DNA of 32,571 bases from Bryobacterales bacterium (GTDB taxonomy: Bacteria; Acidobacteriota; Terriglobia; Bryobacterales; Bryobacteraceae): assembly GCA_003162425.1 (NCBI GenBank), contig PMOK01000076.1, forward strand, positions 1 through 32,571, written 5' to 3'. The translations under genes and the position numbers were made by a program. Below, in pieces: positions 1 to 8,197 of this stretch. A model generated the notes under the pieces. That model was not told the origin of the DNA, made no database searches, and saw only the letters and a program-made list of their open reading frames with translations. Position 1 is the first letter of the stretch. The number at the start of each line of letters is the position of its first letter.

Positions 1-141
1 GAGCGACGAGCGATCCCTGCTGGGAACGTCTTTGGCGGCAGAAAGCTCGCTTTTCCGCCACCCTGGCGAAGTGTATTTCCGCGCAACCGCTTGTTTCGAT
101 TTGCATTCGCTGTACACCCGTGCCTTCGCGAGCTTTCTGGA

Positions 142-230
142 GAGTGTGAACGCGGCACGCAGAGGTGCGTGCGCTACGGCGCGCCTTCATCACCTTTGGT
201 GTGCTAGCAGGCCCATCGGGAACTCCCTCT
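142..230 (-). repeat. Dispersed repeat R1, copy A
   Basis: Read on the minus strand, this ~88-nt segment matches 13933-14019 on the plus strand with scattered differences. Shared blocks include GGGAGTTCCC, GGGCCTGCT, CCACCAAAGGTGATGAAG (one mismatch) and GCGCCGTAGCGCACG. It lies about 20 nt beyond the stop codon of the gene at 263-1213, in that gene's sense direction. Nothing recognisable as a gene was found in 1-262; the short frames here are repeat translations. Confidence 0.8.
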
Positions 231-262
231 CGGCCGTTGCTATTTTTTCACGGCTTCTCGGA

Positions 263-1213
263 TCAATCCGGTACATATTGCCGCAAATAGCGATGCCCCA
301 TCTTGAAGCCGGTCTTGTAGTCGTCGCTGAAGTCCGGACCCGGGTGATCCTCACCGTATAGTGCGTCCTCATGCTCGATGCTCATCGCGCCGGTGTAGCC
401 CACCCTTTGAAGCACGCTGAAAAATTCAGACCAGTTGATGGAACCGAGTCCGGGCAGGCGATACGCCCACCATTGCGCGCGATTCACCGGATTGACGCCA
501 CCCCGCCGCAGCACATCCCAGCGGATCTCGGTGTCCTTAAGATGCACGTCGTAGATTTTGTCCACGAACTCGCGCGCGGTCTGGATGGGATCCATCATCT
601 GCCACACTAGGTGCGACGGATCGTATTGCAACCCCACATACGGCGACGTTCCGAAGCCCTTGAACAGCGTTTCAAACCCGACCGGACTCGTCGCCAGATT
701 CGGCCCGCCCGGCCAGGGTTCCCACAGAATTTTCACGTGGTTCTTCTCGCACGCGGCAAAATATTTGTCGTTGTACACGCGAACGATTTCGTCAACTTGC
801 CCCTGAAACGACTTTTGCGTGTCTTTGCCCGAGCATGTTCCGATGTATGGCACACCCAGTTTTCCGGCCAGCTCGATGGCTTTTAGGAAATAGTTGTTTT
901 CTTTCGTGCGTTGGGTAGCGTCGGGCGAAATGTGGTTCTGCGCCAACTGGAGCGCTGAAACATGCATCTGATTCTTGGCGAGCGTCGCCTTCACATGCTC
1001 GATCTTTTCGTCGGTGATGGTGGTGGCGTCCAGCTCCGAGTGCGGGCTGGCGCCCAGGATCATGTTGGTGAAGCCTTCCTGGCGGGCGAATTCAACGTTA
1101 GCTTCCGTGAACGGCCCCAGCACTCCGAGCTTCGGCTTCCATTCCTTCGGCGCTTTTTGCGCTTGCGCCGCGGCAGCCACCGCGAGCGTACCCATGAGCG
1201 TGCGTCTGGTCAT
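263..1213 (-). CDS. Secreted sugar phosphate isomerase/epimerase-like TIM-barrel protein
   Basis: A 316-residue protein of the xylose-isomerase-like/AP-endonuclease-2 TIM-barrel superfamily. The N terminus (MTRRTLMGTLAVAAAAQA) has the twin-arginine-type start often seen on exported members of this family. Candidate metal ligands are E165 (in LWEPWP), D198 and H201 (YDPSH), H224 (DVHLKD) and E280 (SIEHED), the usual E-D-H-H-E layout, so the site looks intact. Such proteins isomerise or epimerise sugars or inositols; the substrate cannot be told from sequence. The ATG at 1213 is supported by a -10-like TACAAT 7 nt upstream and by the clean signal sequence. It is separated by 163 nt from the next minus-strand gene and is probably transcribed alone. 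Confidence 0.88.
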   Translation of the reverse strand: MTRRTLMGTLAVAAAAQAQKAPKEWKPKLGVLGPFTEANVEFARQEGFTNMILGASPHSELDATTITDEKIEHVKATLAKNQMHVSALQLAQNHISPDATQRTKENNYFLKAIELAGKLGVPYIGTCSGKDTQKSFQGQVDEIVRVYNDKYFAACEKNHVKILWEPWPGGPNLATSPVGFETLFKGFGTSPYVGLQYDPSHLVWQMMDPIQTAREFVDKIYDVHLKDTEIRWDVLRRGGVNPVNRAQWWAYRLPGLGSINWSEFFSVLQRVGYTGAMSIEHEDALYGEDHPGPDFSDDYKTGFKMGHRYLRQYVPD

Positions 1214-1220
1214 CCACTCG

Positions 1221-1226
1221 ATTGTA
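1221..1226 (-). promoter_or_regulatory. -10-like TACAAT before the isomerase-like gene
   Basis: On the minus strand TACAAT ends 7 nt before the ATG at 1213. No convincing -35 or Shine-Dalgarno is visible. The spacing would place the transcription start at or next to the start codon, suggesting a leaderless mRNA. Confidence 0.4.
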
Positions 1227-1376
1227 CAGTTTTGTTGTATCAGCGAGGCAAGGGTGTGCTAAATGTGACGCGCCTCCGTTCAGCATGAGACCTGCTAAGG
1301 TCGCGCCGCTTGATCAAACTGGGCCAGCAGAACTCGCCAACACTACCTAATCACGGCATCAGACTGCGAGAGCTCT

Positions 1377-2336
1377 TTACCGGACGACGCCTGGATCCAA
1401 CCAGCCAACCCAGCCACTGCCAACATTGCAGCGCGAACTCTTGATCAAGGCACGCGCTCCAGTCGCCACTTCAAGGACCTCAAGACTCTCAAAGAACCCG
1501 AAGGTGAGGCCGCACCGCGGTTGCGACCTCTCGATCAGTAAGTACTTCGAGTCCGGGGACCAAACGACGAAACCGCGGTCCGAAGAGCCCAGACGCCTTT
1601 GCCGCGATGTGTCACTTGCGTCAACCAGCAATATCTTACCTTGGCTGGTGGTTGCGCTGATCCACCGGCCATCGGGCGACCAAGCGACCTGGTTGCCCCA
1701 TGTCACCCCTCTCGGACCGATCCCGCCTCCCACGTTTCTGATGGGCTCAACAGCCCGGCTTTCCAAATCGATCACGCTTAGCTCGTTCCCAGCGTAGGTT
1801 AGGGCGCGTTTGCCGTCCGGGGATACGACCCCTCCTCCCCCACCACAGTCGGGATACGCCCCAGCCAGCAGCTTCCGGGTTGCTCCAGAGCTAGGGTCAA
1901 CTTCGACCGTTCCGCACTCACCTACATTTGGGAGTAGGCCCGAAATGAAAATCTTGCCCGACGGTTGCGACACGGTGAAATGCCAAATCGCATCGATGCC
2001 CTCCGTTCCCGGGACAATACGTTCTCGGAGGGGACTGAACTGTATTTCTTTCAGGCCCTGCGCACTCCGGGGACGGCCGGGGACGTAGATGGTTCTCCCT
2101 TCAGGCCCGAATAGCGCACGCGTCCCGTTCGGGAGGCCGGGAGGCAAGGCAAGGTTTACCTCCGGCCCATCCACGGGAAACAACGTCAGCACCGGGGCAA
2201 CCTCGCCAGGGTGAAAATACGCGGCACAAAAGGATGGCGACGCCGCGTTGACAATCCCAGAGCCGCAGTGTACGGCTCCAACTAGAACCGCAACGAGAGC
2301 CTCCACTGACGATCGCGACTGTCGCACCAGGCGCAC
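1377..2336 (-). CDS. Secreted beta-propeller (WD40/PD40-like) protein
   Basis: A 319-residue protein with repeated blade motifs: VVSPDGKRALTYAG, VAWSPDGRWISATT and FVVWSPDSKYLLIE, the SPDG/SPDS signature of TolB/PD40-type propellers. The N-terminal third is less regular but contains similar strands. A hydrophobic segment near residues 11-32 (ALVAVLVGAVHCGSGIVNA) looks like an export signal. The start is a GTG at 2336, 4 nt after the stop of the Gly/Tyr-rich gene, so translation could be coupled; a second GTG at 2306 would give a shorter, more typical signal peptide. No enzymatic motif is seen; propellers of this kind mostly bind protein or glycan partners. Specific function unknown. Confidence 0.72.
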   Translation of the reverse strand: MRLVRQSRSSVEALVAVLVGAVHCGSGIVNAASPSFCAAYFHPGEVAPVLTLFPVDGPEVNLALPPGLPNGTRALFGPEGRTIYVPGRPRSAQGLKEIQFSPLRERIVPGTEGIDAIWHFTVSQPSGKIFISGLLPNVGECGTVEVDPSSGATRKLLAGAYPDCGGGGGVVSPDGKRALTYAGNELSVIDLESRAVEPIRNVGGGIGPRGVTWGNQVAWSPDGRWISATTSQGKILLVDASDTSRQRRLGSSDRGFVVWSPDSKYLLIERSQPRCGLTFGFFESLEVLEVATGARALIKSSRCNVGSGWVGWLDPGVVR

Positions 2337-2340
2337 AGAT

Positions 2341-3015
2341 TCAGCGCGGCAACTGGAACGGGACGTTGCGCTCGCCGTTCAACCTCTCGCTCAGTCCGCG
2401 ATCGATAGACGCCAGCGCGACCTGCTTCTGCCCGTGCTCCAGGGTCACATAGTGCAGCGATGCGCCGTCCACCCAATACGCCAGCACGGCCCGGATGACG
2501 CCGTCATTGAAGGCGACGAGATAAAGCGGCTCCTCATACTTCCGCTGGACAGCTACGGGGGGCGCAGGAGGCGCTGGAGGCGTGTACTCTCGCATCATCG
2601 GCGCGGGAGCCGGCCCGGTTTGGAAATCCTGATTGACGATCACCGGCGGTGCTTGGTCGGGTGGGTAACCGTAGCCGGAGTCGGAGTTGTATCCAGAATA
2701 TGGATACGCGTCTGGAGAAGAATACCAGTAGGGATCGTAGTACCCACCATAGTATCCAAGACCTCCATAGTATCCGAGGCCTCCGTAAATGCGTGGAAAG
2801 CGCTGGAATCCGAAGCCAGAGCGGAACCCTGGCCGACGGCTGAAACCACCACTCCGGTATCCACTGGAGACTCCATGGCCGACGCTCGAACCGCGCCCCC
2901 CGCTAGCGTGTCCTCCGCCTCCGCGGGACCCTCCGCCGCCGTGTCCTCCGCTTCGCGCGAGTGCCGGGAAGGTCGGCGAAAAACAAATCAAAGCGGCCAG
3001 TAGAACTCGACGCAT
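2341..3015 (-). CDS. Secreted Gly/Tyr-rich low-complexity protein
   Basis: A 224-residue protein from the ATG at 3015 (7 more residues are possible from 3036). Residues 1-20 form a Sec signal peptide (MRRVLLAALICFSPTFPALA). Next comes a Gly/Ser/His-rich stretch, then a Tyr/Gly/Pro-rich stretch with repeated GGLGYYGG units, and a folded-looking C-terminal domain of about 65 residues (YLVAFNDGVIRAVLAYWVDG, then YVTLEHG). Proteins with this organisation recur in Acidobacteriota as uncharacterised exported proteins. The gene probably forms an operon with the propeller gene 4 nt downstream. Function is not known; the low-complexity part suggests an extracellular or envelope location. Confidence 0.75.
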   Translation of the reverse strand: MRRVLLAALICFSPTFPALARSGGHGGGGSRGGGGHASGGRGSSVGHGVSSGYRSGGFSRRPGFRSGFGFQRFPRIYGGLGYYGGLGYYGGYYDPYWYSSPDAYPYSGYNSDSGYGYPPDQAPPVIVNQDFQTGPAPAPMMREYTPPAPPAPPVAVQRKYEEPLYLVAFNDGVIRAVLAYWVDGASLHYVTLEHGQKQVALASIDRGLSERLNGERNVPFQLPR

Positions 3016-3055
3016 AGCACGCGCCTCTCTGTCCAAAGTTTAGCGCAAGTCGTAC

Positions 3056-3097
3056 CACAAGTCTCCGGCTTGTGCCTTGGCAAGCCGGAGGCTTGCC
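3056..3097. repeat. Twin palindromic repeats (R2 family)
   Basis: Two neighbouring stem-loops: CACAAG/CTTGTG at 3056-3074 and GGCAAGCC/GGCTTGCC with a 3-nt loop at 3079-3097. The core AAGCC-TCC-GGCTT, or its complement, recurs at 29179-29195 and 31624-31640, so this belongs to a dispersed family. It lies upstream of the Gly/Tyr-rich gene. Confidence 0.7.
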
Positions 3098-3110
3098 CTA
3101 CGCGGACACA

Positions 3111-3140
3111 TGCTATACTTCCCATAAGCAATTTATGGGA
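3111..3140 (+). promoter_or_regulatory. Extended -10-like sequence followed by an inverted repeat
   Basis: TGC-TATACT at 3111-3119 matches an extended -10. Directly after it, 3120-3140 is a perfect inverted repeat with 8-nt arms (TCCCATAA / TTATGGGA) around GCAAT, overlapping the expected transcription start, as an operator would. No gene follows on the plus strand. It may instead regulate the minus-strand gene starting at 3015, or start an unannotated RNA. Confidence 0.35.
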
Positions 3141-3281
3141 GAACGGCTGTCCTCACCTCACACTCACACTCACGGTCGCGGCTCGGTAACAATCTCTAAA
3201 ACATGAGGCATGTTTACGAACCGCGAGCGTAAGCGACCGGTCGTTGATGTTTTTTCGCGAGTTCGGCTCGGTGCCACAAGC

Positions 3282-3305
3282 CAGAAACGAGAAAACGAGA
3301 AACGA
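3282..3305 (-). repeat. TTTCTCG-type repeat after a stop codon (R3 family)
   Basis: On the minus strand this reads as units of GTTTCTC repeated, ending GTTTCTGG, starting next to the stop codon of the ThiF-like gene. The same motif in the same position occurs after the stop of the metallo-beta-lactamase-fold gene at 22076-22107. Confidence 0.75.
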
Positions 3306-3306
3306 A

Positions 3307-4323
3307 TCACCCCCCGATATACCGCGCATACAAACTACGCGCCACACCGACGTCTGTGGTCCCTTTCACGATCGCCCGGCCGTCCGGAAAGATCGTAAGG
3401 AGATACGGCGGAGTTTCAAATCGCAGCGCGAATTCGTTGGCGCGCACCAGCCCCAGTGGCGCCAGGCGCTCGGCCAGCTCGCGGAGATCCAGCGGGCGCG
3501 CGCGCTCGTGGATCTGCACCGCATTGCGCCCGCACAAGCTAACCGGCGCGCGACGCTCACCATTCATGTAGGGAAATTGCCGCAGGCCGCACGCTGGACA
3601 GTGCGGATCGGGACCTGGCTCCGAGATCTGCCGGATCTCGCCCGTCCACACGTCCACCGTTGTGATCTTCCGCGATGGCTCAAAGCCGCACAGAATCTTA
3701 ATCGCTTCGCTAACCTGTAGGCTTGCAATCAGGGCCGTGATGGATCCGAGTACGCCCGCAGTTTCACAAGTCGGCTGTGCTCCAGGTGGAGGATCCGGAT
3801 ATACGCATCGCAGACACGCCGTTTTCCCCGGCGCCACCGCCATCGAGATTCCGTAGCTCCCTACCGCCGCGCCGTAGATCCATGGCCGGGCATGGCTCAC
3901 AGCGTAATCATTGATGAGATAGCGTGTCTCGAAGTTATCCGTGCCGTCCAGAATCAGGTCGCATTCACCCAGAAGCTCGTCCGCGTTCTCGGGTACCAGA
4001 TCCGCCACAACCGGTTCTATGCGGATGTCCGAATTAATGGCCGCCAGTTGGCGTGCCGCCGCTATCGATTTTGGCAGCCCTTGCTCCACGTCGCATTGAT
4101 CGAATAGCCACTGCCTTTGGAGATTACTCAGTTCCACGTAATCGCGGTCGATTATCCTTAGATAACCGATTCCGGCTCGGGCCAGAGCGCCGGCCTGAAA
4201 ACTACCGAGCGCGCCGCAACCCACCACCACAACCCGCGCGTCCAATAAGCGTTGCTGTCCCGTTTCTCCGATTCCATGGAACAGGATTTGGCGCGAGTAA
4301 CGCTCCTTATCGCGTGCGGTCAT
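3307..4323 (-). CDS. ThiF/MoeB/HesA family E1-like adenylyltransferase
   Basis: A 338-residue E1-like enzyme that would adenylate the C terminus of a ubiquitin-like sulfur carrier (ThiS or MoaD type). Visible are the ATP-binding GCGALG at residues 35-40, the acidic residue of IIDRDYVELSNLQRQ around 58-71, DGTDNFETR around 127-134, and two Cys pairs (C170/C173 and C242/C245) that should hold structural zinc. C186 in CETAGVLG matches the family's thioester-forming cysteine. An extra ~85-residue C-terminal extension begins at CGRNAVQI. I chose the ATG at 4323 because the family's N terminus (RYSRQI) follows immediately; an upstream ATG at 4368 would overlap the divergent gene. No sulfur-carrier gene is adjacent, so thiamin, molybdopterin or another pathway cannot be chosen. 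Confidence 0.88.
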   Translation of the reverse strand: MTARDKERYSRQILFHGIGETGQQRLLDARVVVVGCGALGSFQAGALARAGIGYLRIIDRDYVELSNLQRQWLFDQCDVEQGLPKSIAAARQLAAINSDIRIEPVVADLVPENADELLGECDLILDGTDNFETRYLINDYAVSHARPWIYGAAVGSYGISMAVAPGKTACLRCVYPDPPPGAQPTCETAGVLGSITALIASLQVSEAIKILCGFEPSRKITTVDVWTGEIRQISEPGPDPHCPACGLRQFPYMNGERRAPVSLCGRNAVQIHERARPLDLRELAERLAPLGLVRANEFALRFETPPYLLTIFPDGRAIVKGTTDVGVARSLYARYIGG

Positions 4324-4331
4324 ACACCAAA

Positions 4332-7289
4332 ATGGTACCAGCCGAGTTAAGATGGTCCCTAGTGTCAATCCGGCTGGGCTTACGGATCAGTGTCGCCGCG
4401 CTCGCCCTGCTAACCGGGATTCCCCGCGCGGTTGCCGCCGACGCTTACGAAGGCAAGCCCATTGCGGAGATCCGGTTCGATCCCGAGAAGCAGCCGCTCG
4501 ATGCCGATCAACTCAAGGCCTTGCTACCGATTCGCGCTGGCCAGCCCCTGCGCACCGTGGAACTCCAGGATGCCATTCAACGCCTGTACTCAACCGGCGA
4601 GTACGCCGATATCGCCGCGGATGCAACCTTGGGACCGCAAGGCGTGATACTGAAATTCCTGACCAAACCGGCTTATTTCATCGGAAACGTCCGAGTAAAT
4701 GGCGTGCCGGAACCTCCTAACCAGGGACAGTTGACGGTGGCCACGAAATTGGAATTGGGCACTGAGTTTTCGCCGGACGAAATAAAGCGCAGCGTTGATC
4801 GGCTGGTGGACGTTATGAAGCGCAACGGCTTCTACAACGTGACCGTCAAGCCGCAAGCCAGCTTCGAAGATGCCACCCAGCAAGTCATAATCGATTTCCA
4901 GATCGACCCCGAAAAGCGCGCCAAGTATGATGGCATCATAGCCAACGGACCGATGAATCGCCCCATCGAGAGCATCATCAAATCCGCGAAGTTTATGCGG
5001 CCGTTTGGCTGGTTCGGTTGGAGGCCGGTAACCGAGAGCCGCACGCAGTCCGCTATCGACAACGTTCGCTCCTGGTATCCCAAACACAACCGCCTGGCAG
5101 CTAAGGTGTCGCTGGTGAGGTTGCACTATCATCCGAGCACCAACACCGTCACCCCGGAGCTGGCCATCGATAGCGGTCCGCTAATCACTGTGCGTGTACG
5201 GGGCGCCAAGCTGGCGGGTGGAAAATTGCGAAGTCTATTGCCCCTTTATGAGGAGCGGTCCGTGGACAAGGATTTGCTCTTGGAAGGCACGCGCGACCTG
5301 GCTGCATACTTCCAGACCCAAGGTTATTTTGATGTCCGGGTAACCTACAACATCGCTCTTCCGCCAAACGGAGACGAACTGATCGATTATGACGTTGACC
5401 GCGGGCCTGTCCACAAACTCGTCAAGCTCGAGATCAACGGCAATCACTATTTCGACGACGACACAATTCGAGAACGGATCAATGTAATTCCGGCAACGCT
5501 GATCCGCTACCGGCACGGGCGCTACAGCCGCCAATATCTGGAGCGGGACCTGGATGCCATCCGCGCCTTGTACCGCTCCAACGGTTTCCGGGACGTCGAA
5601 GTGACATCCAAGGAGGTTGACGATTACAAGGGACAAGTAGGGCACATCGCCATCTCCATCGAAGTGAAAGAGGGTCCTCAGTGGTTTGTGTCGAAGCTGG
5701 ACCTGGAGGGCGTTCCGGAGGGCGACCGGGCGCATTTGCGATCAGTTCTGCATTCCACCGAAGGGCAGCCCTACAGCGACTACAATGTCGGTTCCGACCG
5801 CGATACCATCCTGGATTACTACTTCGACAATGGATATCCGGCGGCTAAGTTTGAGTTCAAACCCACCGATGCAGCGGAGCCAAATCGCGTGGACTTGAAG
5901 TTCATGGTTACTCCGGGCGAACGAGTCTACGTGCGCGATGTGCTGGTGAATGGCCTGGAGAGAACGCAGCCTGATTTGGTTAGAAATCGCATCAGCCTCA
6001 AGCCGGGCGATCCGCTCTCACAGAATCAGATCAACACCAGTCAATTGCGCCTGTACGACCTGGGTATTTTCGCCAAGGTGAACACGGCAATCCAGAATCC
6101 GGATGGCGACGAGCCCACCAAGTATGTGCTCTATTCGCTCGAGGAGGCCGGCCGGTATTTGACGAACATTGGATTTGGAGCCGAGATCGGGCGCATTGGC
6201 GGAGGGATCACGTCGCTCGATTCGCCGGCCGGCACTACCGGATTTAGCCCTCGAATCTCGCTCGGCGTCAGCCGTCTGAATTTTCTGGGCTTGGGCCATA
6301 CGGTGAGCCTGCAAACCAGAATCTCAACGCTGGAGCAACGCGTCCTGGCCAACTACCTGGCGCCGCAGTTTGAAGGAAATCCGAACCTGAACCTGCAGTT
6401 TTCCGCGTTGTTCGATAGCGAGCACGACAATCGTACGTTCTCGTCGCTCCGCAAGGAAGGGTCGGTGCAATTGGGTCAGAGGCTGACGCGCGCTTTTTCC
6501 ATTCAGTACCGCTACACATTCCGCAAAGTCAATGTCCTGGGAACGCCGCTCATAACTCCCGAGTTAATTCCACTGCTTTCGCAACCGGTGCGCGTGGGAT
6601 TTTTCTCTACCACTTTCATCCACGACCGCCGCGATGATCCGCTGGACGCTCATCACGGCGTCTACACTACAGTGGACCTCGCGCTGGCTGCCGGCGCCTT
6701 CGGGTCCCAGACGGGATTCGGCCGGCTCAACGTCCAGAACTCCAGCTATTACCAACTGACCAAGAGCCTGGTGTTCGCCCGTTCCACTAGCTTCGGTATG
6801 ATCGAACGTTACGCCGGCCTTCCGGAGATCCCGCTGGCGGAGCGGTTTTTCGCGGGCGGCTCGATTTCGGATCGCGCTTTCCCGGATTTCCAAGCCGGCC
6901 CCAGGGATACGAAAACAGGCTTCCCCATCGGAGGCGACGCGGAGCTGTTTAACACTTTCGAGATGCGCTTCCCGCTCATTGGCGACAACCTGGGCGGCGC
7001 GCTTTTCAACGACATGGGGAATGTTTATTCCAGCGTGGATAAGATTAGCCTCCGCTTCCGCCAGAACGGCCTCAAGGATTTTGACTACGGGGTGCAGGGA
7101 TTCGGCTTCGGTATCCGCTACCGGACTCCCATCGGTCCCGTCCGCGCCGACTTCTCACTAAGCCCCGATTCCCCACGCTTCTTCGGATTCAAAGGAACCA
7201 TCAACCAATTGTTGTACGGCGGAGGGACACAAACGGTACAGCGGATCAATGTTTTTCAATTTCACTTCTCACTGGGGCAGCCGTTTTGA
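4332..7289 (+). CDS. Omp85-family outer-membrane assembly protein (BamA/TamA-like), seven POTRA-like repeats
   Basis: A ~985-residue outer-membrane protein. A signal peptide (hydrophobic core ISVAALALLTGI, cleavage near AVAA-DA) is followed by seven POTRA-like repeats at about residues 40-116, 117-200, 200-287, 288-362, 363-453, 454-534 and 535-612. The beta-barrel runs from about 613 to the end, closing with an aromatic-alternating strand and terminal F. The region FFAGGSISDRAFPD around the usual barrel-loop VRGF/Y motif keeps the Arg and aromatic. BamA usually has five POTRAs and TamA three, so this is a longer form. It would insert barrel proteins into the outer membrane; the tamB downstream favours a TamA-like role. 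The ATG at 4332 is used; a GTG at 4362 with a TAAGAT hexamer 9 nt upstream gives a neater signal peptide and is about as likely. Confidence 0.9.
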   Translation: MVPAELRWSLVSIRLGLRISVAALALLTGIPRAVAADAYEGKPIAEIRFDPEKQPLDADQLKALLPIRAGQPLRTVELQDAIQRLYSTGEYADIAADATLGPQGVILKFLTKPAYFIGNVRVNGVPEPPNQGQLTVATKLELGTEFSPDEIKRSVDRLVDVMKRNGFYNVTVKPQASFEDATQQVIIDFQIDPEKRAKYDGIIANGPMNRPIESIIKSAKFMRPFGWFGWRPVTESRTQSAIDNVRSWYPKHNRLAAKVSLVRLHYHPSTNTVTPELAIDSGPLITVRVRGAKLAGGKLRSLLPLYEERSVDKDLLLEGTRDLAAYFQTQGYFDVRVTYNIALPPNGDELIDYDVDRGPVHKLVKLEINGNHYFDDDTIRERINVIPATLIRYRHGRYSRQYLERDLDAIRALYRSNGFRDVEVTSKEVDDYKGQVGHIAISIEVKEGPQWFVSKLDLEGVPEGDRAHLRSVLHSTEGQPYSDYNVGSDRDTILDYYFDNGYPAAKFEFKPTDAAEPNRVDLKFMVTPGERVYVRDVLVNGLERTQPDLVRNRISLKPGDPLSQNQINTSQLRLYDLGIFAKVNTAIQNPDGDEPTKYVLYSLEEAGRYLTNIGFGAEIGRIGGGITSLDSPAGTTGFSPRISLGVSRLNFLGLGHTVSLQTRISTLEQRVLANYLAPQFEGNPNLNLQFSALFDSEHDNRTFSSLRKEGSVQLGQRLTRAFSIQYRYTFRKVNVLGTPLITPELIPLLSQPVRVGFFSTTFIHDRRDDPLDAHHGVYTTVDLALAAGAFGSQTGFGRLNVQNSSYYQLTKSLVFARSTSFGMIERYAGLPEIPLAERFFAGGSISDRAFPDFQAGPRDTKTGFPIGGDAELFNTFEMRFPLIGDNLGGALFNDMGNVYSSVDKISLRFRQNGLKDFDYGVQGFGFGIRYRTPIGPVRADFSLSPDSPRFFGFKGTINQLLYGGGTQTVQRINVFQFHFSLGQPF

Positions 7290-8197
7290 GAAACAGGAGG
7301 CAGAAGGCAGGCGGCAGGCGGCAGGGCACAGGCGGCAGGTTGCAGGCGGCAGGCGGGAGGCGGCAGGGCACAGGCGGCAGGTTGCAGGCGGCAGGCGGCA
7401 GTATCGAGGCAGCCGTACACAGCCAACCTTCACAAAAGAAGTGGCCGACCACCGAATGGATACCTCCGAGCGCCTCCAGCCACTGGGTTCACCGCATCCT
7501 GCCTGCGGCCTGCCGCCTGCCTTCTGCTTTCTGCCGCCTGCCTGCTGCCGCATGCCGCCTGTTCCCTGCGGCCTGCCTTCTGCTTTCTGCTTTCTGGATT
7601 CTTCCCGCCGAGATCATCGACCGCATCGCCATCTCGGTGGGTAACCAAATAATCACCGAGAGCCAGATCGATGAGGAAATTCGGCTCACTGCGTTCTTGA
7701 ACCAGGAAAAACTCGATCTCGACAATGCGGAGCGGAAGAAGGCAGCTGCCAGGTTGATCGAGCAGACCCTGGTCCGGCGCGAAATGGAATTCAGCCATTA
7801 TCCTCTGCCCCCGCTGAGTGATGCTGTCCGGTCGCTCGAAACTCTAAAAACCCGCGACAAAACCGAGGCTGAATACCAGCAGGAGCTGGATGCGTATGGC
7901 ATTACCGAAGAGGGTTTGAAGCGGCGGCTGTGGTGGCAAGCCACCTTTTTACGATTTATCGATTACCGCTTCCGTCCCGGGATACAGATCCCCGACGCCG
8001 ACGTGCAAGCGTCTTATCAGCAACAACTCGACAAGTGGAAACAGGACGGAATTCAGCCGCTTCCAAGCCTCGAGGACGTGCGCGCCAGCATCGAACAGAA
8101 CTTGACTGAACAACGCATCGATCAGGAACTGGACCGCTGGCTGGCTGATACGCGCACCCAAGTTGCTATTCGATTCCACGATGAGGCGCTCCAATGA
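7286..8197 (+). CDS. SurA_N-like periplasmic chaperone/foldase with repeat-derived N terminus
   Basis: From about residue 109 (EIIDRIAISVGNQIITESQIDEEIR) to the end this is a SurA-N/trigger-factor-like helical chaperone domain; no parvulin PPIase domain follows, so it is probably a chaperone only. The first ~108 codons cross a GC-rich repeat block: Gly/Arg/Gln-rich repeats, then a Cys/Leu/Ala/Pro-rich hydrophobic stretch (about 72-108) that could act as a signal peptide. There is no ATG or GTG in frame before the domain. The only usable starts are TTG at 7286, overlapping the upstream stop (TTGA), or TTGs inside the repeat, so the true start is uncertain. The stop overlaps the tamB start (ATGA). 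It likely escorts outer-membrane proteins to the Omp85 machine. Confidence 0.75.
   Translation: MRNRRQKAGGRRQGTGGRLQAAGGRRQGTGGRLQAAGGSIEAAVHSQPSQKKWPTTEWIPPSASSHWVHRILPAACRLPSAFCRLPAAACRLFPAACLLLSAFWILPAEIIDRIAISVGNQIITESQIDEEIRLTAFLNQEKLDLDNAERKKAAARLIEQTLVRREMEFSHYPLPPLSDAVRSLETLKTRDKTEAEYQQELDAYGITEEGLKRRLWWQATFLRFIDYRFRPGIQIPDADVQASYQQQLDKWKQDGIQPLPSLEDVRASIEQNLTEQRIDQELDRWLADTRTQVAIRFHDEALQ
7295..7400 (+). repeat. G-rich tandem repeat, left arm of an inverted-repeat block
   Basis: Low-complexity GGCGGCAG/GGCAGAAG-type sequence. It contains a 42-nt tandem period: the 36 nt starting at 7321 recur at 7363. Forty-two nt is 14 codons, so the reading frame is preserved. Its complement forms the right arm at 7498-7596. 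Confidence 0.9.
7498..7596 (+). repeat. C-rich repeat, right arm of the inverted-repeat block
   Basis: Units of CTGCCGCCTGCCTTCTGC and variants, complementary to the left arm at 7295-7400 across a ~97-nt unique spacer. In the frame of the SurA-like gene it encodes the hydrophobic Cys/Leu/Ala/Pro/Phe segment just before the chaperone domain. Confidence 0.9.

Larger units (their letters stand above)
3016..3306. other. Intergenic stretch rich in palindromes
   Basis: No gene is supported here. It holds two adjacent hairpins (3056-3074 and 3079-3097), an extended -10-like sequence at 3111-3119, a perfect inverted repeat at 3120-3140, a short R1-like repeat at 3217-3240 and a TTTCTCG-type repeat at 3282-3305. 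Small frames on either strand look like chance. Confidence 0.6.

Noticed and set aside
2248..3003. 251-codon plus-strand frame opposite the Gly/Tyr-rich gene
   Set aside because: Arg/Ser-rich antisense translation; the minus-strand frame has a signal peptide and a plausible C-terminal domain.
7295..7400. Possible CRISPR array in the G-rich tandem repeats
   Set aside because: Repeat units are contiguous and low-complexity without unique spacers, and there are no cas genes.
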